DNA of 8,001 nucleotides from Treponema sp. GTDB taxonomy: Bacteria > Spirochaetota > Spirochaetia > Treponematales > Treponemataceae. The stretch lies in contig JAEDIW010000072.1 of NCBI GenBank assembly GCA_016296655.1, forward strand, positions 1 to 8,001. Reading direction: 5' to 3'. The notes under the pieces were generated by a model that was given only the letters and a program-made list of their open reading frames with translations, was not told where the DNA came from and ran no database searches. The position numbers and the translations under genes are program-made. Below are positions 5,273 to 8,001 of the stretch, one piece after another (position 1 is the stretch's first letter; each line of letters begins with the position of its first letter).

Positions 5273-7627
5273 TTATCTATTGTTTATTGTGTTTATCGTT
5301 GTTTCTTGTTTCTTGCCAGAAACTCCAAATACAGGTTTTTCAAATTCAACACTAGCTTCCTTTGTTTTACCTGCATAGGCAGCATTTCCAATATCCTTTT
5401 GAATCATTTCATAATTTCCAAGATTATTCCAATACATATATCCACTATCAACAGAATCCCTTATTCCAAAAATTTCCTGCTGAACATAATCTTTTCCGTA
5501 ATAAGTACGGTCATATTTTACTCCCAGCTTGAATGCCTGTACCCAAGGCCGTACCAAAATTCTATTTTTTGCAATTATAGTGTTGCGGTATGTTCCGTAA
5601 TAGTAAATTCTATAAGGTCTTTCATTTTTAGGCTCATAATCCAGAAAATAATTTTCAAAATGACTTGGATAGAACATCGGACAAATAACATCCACATAAT
5701 TTGCCAGCATTTCAACATCCTGGCCAGTTCTAGAACCAATTCTATACCAGCCATTTGCGCCATATACATCAATTCCCAGAGGTGCATTTATATTTTCCCG
5801 CGCATAAGCCAAAAACGACATTAAAGCACTTTCTTTTGACATACCCTCTGTTTTCCATCTGAATTTCGCCTTATTCAAATTAAGGCCATCCGTTGGAAAT
5901 CTTATATAATCAAACTGAATTTCATCAAAACCTTTTTCCACAAGTTCTTTTGCAATATCGACATTATATTCCCACACTTCAGAAGAATAAGGATCAACCC
6001 AGTTTTCATCATAATAAACAGTTTGTTTTTCCACTACTTCACCAGTTTCTTCATTTTTCACATCTTCGTAGCCTCTGATGCCAGTCCAAGGCTTATTTAA
6101 AGAAGAATCCCAAACTGCATATTTCCCATTTCCATAACGAGATAAATTTCTATCCTTAAAAGTTACTATTCGTGCAATCAAATAAATATTTTTTTCTTTA
6201 AACTTTGAAATAAATCTTTCAACATCAATCGAATATGCACTTTCTTTAGCTTTTGCCAAAACTGCATCATTTTCAGACCTATAACGCAAAAGCCCATAAT
6301 CATCTTTCATATCAATTACAACACTATTCAGGCCATTTTCTTCCACAATCGAAATAAATTTGTCAATTCCTTCATCGCCAAGCTGCTTTCTAACCTGATA
6401 CGGCGGAATATACAAACTTTTTTTGTCAAGAATCTGGTCTTTATACGGACTTTTCATTTTTTCAGGATATAAAAGCCAAAGTTCTCCCAGACAAATATCT
6501 TTTTCAAAACAACTCAACTCCTTTGGAATCCATGCCGTCATTATACCATTTTTCAATAAATCAAACTTTTCTTTCCATAATGAAAGTTTTTCTGCAGTAT
6601 TCAATTCATTCACTTCGGCACTAGAAACAGAATCAAAATAATTCACGACCTTTGGCTGAGTAAAAATCAAATTAGTTCCATCAAAAGCCAAAGAATCTAT
6701 TGTTGAGCTAGGCTCTTTGCCAGAATAAACATTCTTTCCCTTTTTGCCAGACCAATCAAATTTATAAATATTCGGCAAAAAAGACTGCGCCATATAAATC
6801 TGAACACAAGACCTGCCATTTTCATCTTTAGTCAAAACAGGCAGAATATCTGAAATTTCATCAGGATATGACATTGACGGCATGATTTTAAAACCGCTGC
6901 TTACATCAATCCATACAGGTTTTTCCCTTTTTGGATAAAGATATGCCAATCCAAAATAAGGATGAGACATAAAGACAACCAGTTCAGTTTCCTCCAATTC
7001 TCTGCCACCAGAAATACGAGGCAATTCAGCTACAGCAACAGCTTTTATACCACTTGTAGCCTTGCTCATTGACCCCAACGACTTCCAAGACAGCGCACCA
7101 TCATAAGTTATATAAACATTATTTTTTGTAGCCGTTACCAGAATTTCTGAATTTGAGGGGTCTACACTTATATCTTTAATTTCTTCAATCTGCTTTTCAA
7201 AACTTTCTGTTTGACCATCATATTTTTTAATTACTACATCAGCAATTCCATTATTTCTCAGTTCAAAATTTATCAAGTCCTCTGAATAAAGAATTCCCTT
7301 TGATGTTACAAAATACCATTTTTCAGACTTCGTTCCATTTTCCAAAACATTTTCCGTTTTTAAAATCTGGCTAACAGAACCTTCAGTCCATAAACCCAAA
7401 ACAGAATTTTCTCCAGTTATTTTAAAAAGTCCATTCCCATTACCAGCTATAACAGCCACACTATTTTTTATTTCTTCACTTTTTTCTACTATTTTTACTT
7501 CTTCTGCTTTTACTTCAACATTCTTTTTTCCCTCTGGAATTTTATAAAGAGGCTTAGCCTGCGTCTGACAAGATAAATTTATACTCGAAAAAAGAACACC
7601 TAAAATTGCAAATTTAATACCTTTCAT
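5273..7627 (-). CDS. Putative lipoprotein with N-terminal Asp-box region and C-terminal DUF4015 glycoside-hydrolase-like domain
   Basis: This 784-residue protein is probably exported and lipid-anchored. MKGIKFAILGVLFSSINLSC is a short basic start, a hydrophobic core and a relaxed spirochaete-type lipobox ending at Cys20. A charged Lys/Glu linker follows (about 28-55). The middle contains one clear Asp-box, TYDGALSW (174-181), as in BNR/sialidase-type propellers. Residues about 403-746 match the DUF4015 putative glycosyl hydrolase domain (PF13200, TIM-barrel-like): VVIDMKDD (436-443), NWVDPYSSEVWEYN (542-555), FDEIQFDYIRFP (567-578), GIDVYG (618-623), VICPMFYPSHF (647-657). Substrate is unknown. 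ATG 7627 gives a clean signal peptide. An in-frame TTG at 7633 has better spacing (8 bases) to AAAAAAGG (7649-7642), so two extra residues are possible. mnmE follows after 86 bases. Confidence 0.85.
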   Translation of the reverse strand: MKGIKFAILGVLFSSINLSCQTQAKPLYKIPEGKKNVEVKAEEVKIVEKSEEIKNSVAVIAGNGNGLFKITGENSVLGLWTEGSVSQILKTENVLENGTKSEKWYFVTSKGILYSEDLINFELRNNGIADVVIKKYDGQTESFEKQIEEIKDISVDPSNSEILVTATKNNVYITYDGALSWKSLGSMSKATSGIKAVAVAELPRISGGRELEETELVVFMSHPYFGLAYLYPKREKPVWIDVSSGFKIMPSMSYPDEISDILPVLTKDENGRSCVQIYMAQSFLPNIYKFDWSGKKGKNVYSGKEPSSTIDSLAFDGTNLIFTQPKVVNYFDSVSSAEVNELNTAEKLSLWKEKFDLLKNGIMTAWIPKELSCFEKDICLGELWLLYPEKMKSPYKDQILDKKSLYIPPYQVRKQLGDEGIDKFISIVEENGLNSVVIDMKDDYGLLRYRSENDAVLAKAKESAYSIDVERFISKFKEKNIYLIARIVTFKDRNLSRYGNGKYAVWDSSLNKPWTGIRGYEDVKNEETGEVVEKQTVYYDENWVDPYSSEVWEYNVDIAKELVEKGFDEIQFDYIRFPTDGLNLNKAKFRWKTEGMSKESALMSFLAYARENINAPLGIDVYGANGWYRIGSRTGQDVEMLANYVDVICPMFYPSHFENYFLDYEPKNERPYRIYYYGTYRNTIIAKNRILVRPWVQAFKLGVKYDRTYYGKDYVQQEIFGIRDSVDSGYMYWNNLGNYEMIQKDIGNAAYAGKTKEASVEFEKPVFGVSGKKQETTINTINNR

Positions 7628-7725
7628 AATCAATATATCGGCCTTTTTTCCGTTTAATTAAATATCTTTTTACTATGACCGATTTTTTGCAAAAGGTGAA
7701 AAATAACAAACGAAAATCCAGTTTC

Positions 7726-7739
7726 AAATTTTAAAATTT
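7726..7739. repeat. 14-bp perfect AT palindrome
   Basis: AAATTTTAAAATTT equals its own reverse complement and lies about 100 bases upstream of the leftward lipoprotein start. It could be a regulator site for that gene, but such words also arise by chance in AT-rich DNA. Confidence 0.3.
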
Positions 7740-7740
7740 C

Positions 7741-7837
7741 AAGCAGCTTTTTGCTTCGCGTTTTGCCGGCTTTGCCGTCGTTCCCTATCAGTCCAGTGGA
7801 CACATTCGGCGGGGCTACTATCCTTGCCGCAACGACA
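7741..7837. repeat. GC-rich structured intergenic element, possible dispersed repeat
   Basis: This stretch is far richer in G and C than the flanks. It holds a 9-base tandem repeat, TTTGCCGGC then TTTGCCGTC (7762-7779). An outer pair GTCGTT/AACGAC (7777-7782 with 7831-7836) encloses two hairpins. One is GTCC AGT GGAC (7791-7801); the other is CGGCGGGG/CCTTGCCG (7807-7814 with 7822-7829, loop CTACTAT), which includes two G-T pairs on +. A further hairpin, AAGCA/TGCTT, is at 7741-7755. The shape suggests a mobile REP- or MITE-like element or a structured RNA; neither is proven. Confidence 0.4.
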
Positions 7838-7939
7838 TATTTTTAAAGAAGATTATTTTAGATGCGAGTAAAAAAAAACTTATTCCGGGCGCGAGTTTTG
7901 TAAAAAACAACTTTTTCTATATACACTATACTGTTTTAT

Positions 7940-7948
7940 TGCTATACT
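7940..7948 (+). promoter_or_regulatory. Possible extended -10 element facing right
   Basis: TGCTATACT fits the extended -10 pattern TGnTATAAT, with a second TATACT at 7948-7953. There is no good -35 box. It would start RNA shortly before the ATG at 7962. Confidence 0.3.
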
Positions 7949-7961
7949 ATACTTATTGGAA

Positions 7962-8001
7962 ATGCCTGAACAGGCGGTTATCTCCCGAAACTCAATCAGC
8001 T
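7962..8001 (+). CDS. Possible 5' end of a rightward gene, cut by the window edge
   Basis: ATG at 7962 opens a frame reading MPEQAVISRNSIS up to the edge. Only 13 residues are visible, so nothing can be said about function. In favour are its position behind an extended -10 element and a composition (GCG, CGA and ATC codons) richer in GC than the spacer. Against are the weak ribosome binding site (only TTGGA just upstream) and an open frame on the opposite strand over the same bases. If real it would be transcribed divergently from the lipoprotein gene. Confidence 0.3.
   Translation, partial: MPEQAVISRNSIS

Larger units (their letters stand above)
7628..7961. other. Intergenic region without a convincing gene
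   Basis: About 330 bases lie between the lipoprotein start and a possible rightward ORF. It holds an AT palindrome (7726-7739), a GC-rich structured island (7741-7837), a short direct repeat GCGAGT (7864-7869 and 7891-7896), and three copies of CTATAC (7926, 7942, 7947). On -, AAAACT (7899-7894) and AGTTTT (7879-7874) could pair across a 14-base loop before a T-run, a weak terminator shape. I see no clear -35/-10 pair for the leftward lipoprotein gene. Confidence 0.5.

Noticed and set aside
5141..5824. 227-residue + strand ORF opposite the lipoprotein and mnmE
   Set aside because: It lies antisense to two well-supported genes, has an unnatural composition and no ribosome binding site.
7880..7999. 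Open - strand frame of 39 codons reaching the right edge
   Set aside because: Its composition resembles translated spacer (the promoter-like CTATAC repeats lie inside it), with no recognisable C-terminus.
1..8001. CRISPR array, insertion sequence or phage genes
   Set aside because: No regularly spaced repeats, transposase, integrase or phage structural genes are visible on either strand.

Overview
The window is AT-rich and most resembles a spirochaete, probably a host-associated Treponema. The grounds are a putative lipoprotein carrying a DUF4015 glycoside-hydrolase-like domain beside mnmE and glmS, the base composition, and an integron-type attC site (a chromosomal integron is known in T. 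denticola). The genus is an inference from gene content; no 16S or similar marker is present.

Left third (1-1880), accessory and decaying, genes read on +. The 3' end of an unidentified gene (stop 90-92) is followed after 7 bases by a sequence with the layout of an integron attC site (100-163). After it come a structured leader, a small ORF that looks frame-disrupted at a G5 run (246-522), an intrinsic terminator (573-597), and a well-formed promoter driving a Phd/YefM-type antitoxin and RelE-type toxin pair (663-1261). A 10-bp direct repeat brackets the terminator and toxin-antitoxin segment (542-551 and 1262-1271). Right after the toxin stop lies a lipoprotein gene that has lost its start and signal peptide but keeps a lipobox; it is also frameshifted at an A5 run (1262-1665). 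A minus-strand tRNA remnant follows (1712-1773). It keeps its promoter, acceptor 5' strand, D arm and anticodon arm (CAC) but has lost the 3' side of the T stem and acceptor. This tRNA is the border between accessory DNA and the conserved block.

Right two thirds (1883-7627), housekeeping, all on -. In transcription order: a putative 784-aa lipoprotein with an N-terminal Asp-box region and a C-terminal DUF4015 domain, then mnmE (tRNA wobble-uridine modification GTPase), then glmS (glucosamine-6-phosphate synthase). mnmE and glmS are 22 bases apart and almost certainly co-transcribed. mnmE has no Shine-Dalgarno sequence, and a plausible promoter would start its RNA at or next to the AUG. All three reading frames are intact, in contrast with the left region.

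Right edge (7628-8001). About 330 bases without a convincing gene hold a 14-bp AT palindrome, a GC-rich structured island (7741-7837) unlike its surroundings, a set of CTATAC repeats, and a possible start of a rightward gene (ATG at 7962) cut by the window edge.

The most notable system is the attC-bearing accessory segment with its toxin-antitoxin module, ending at a broken tRNA next to a conserved operon.
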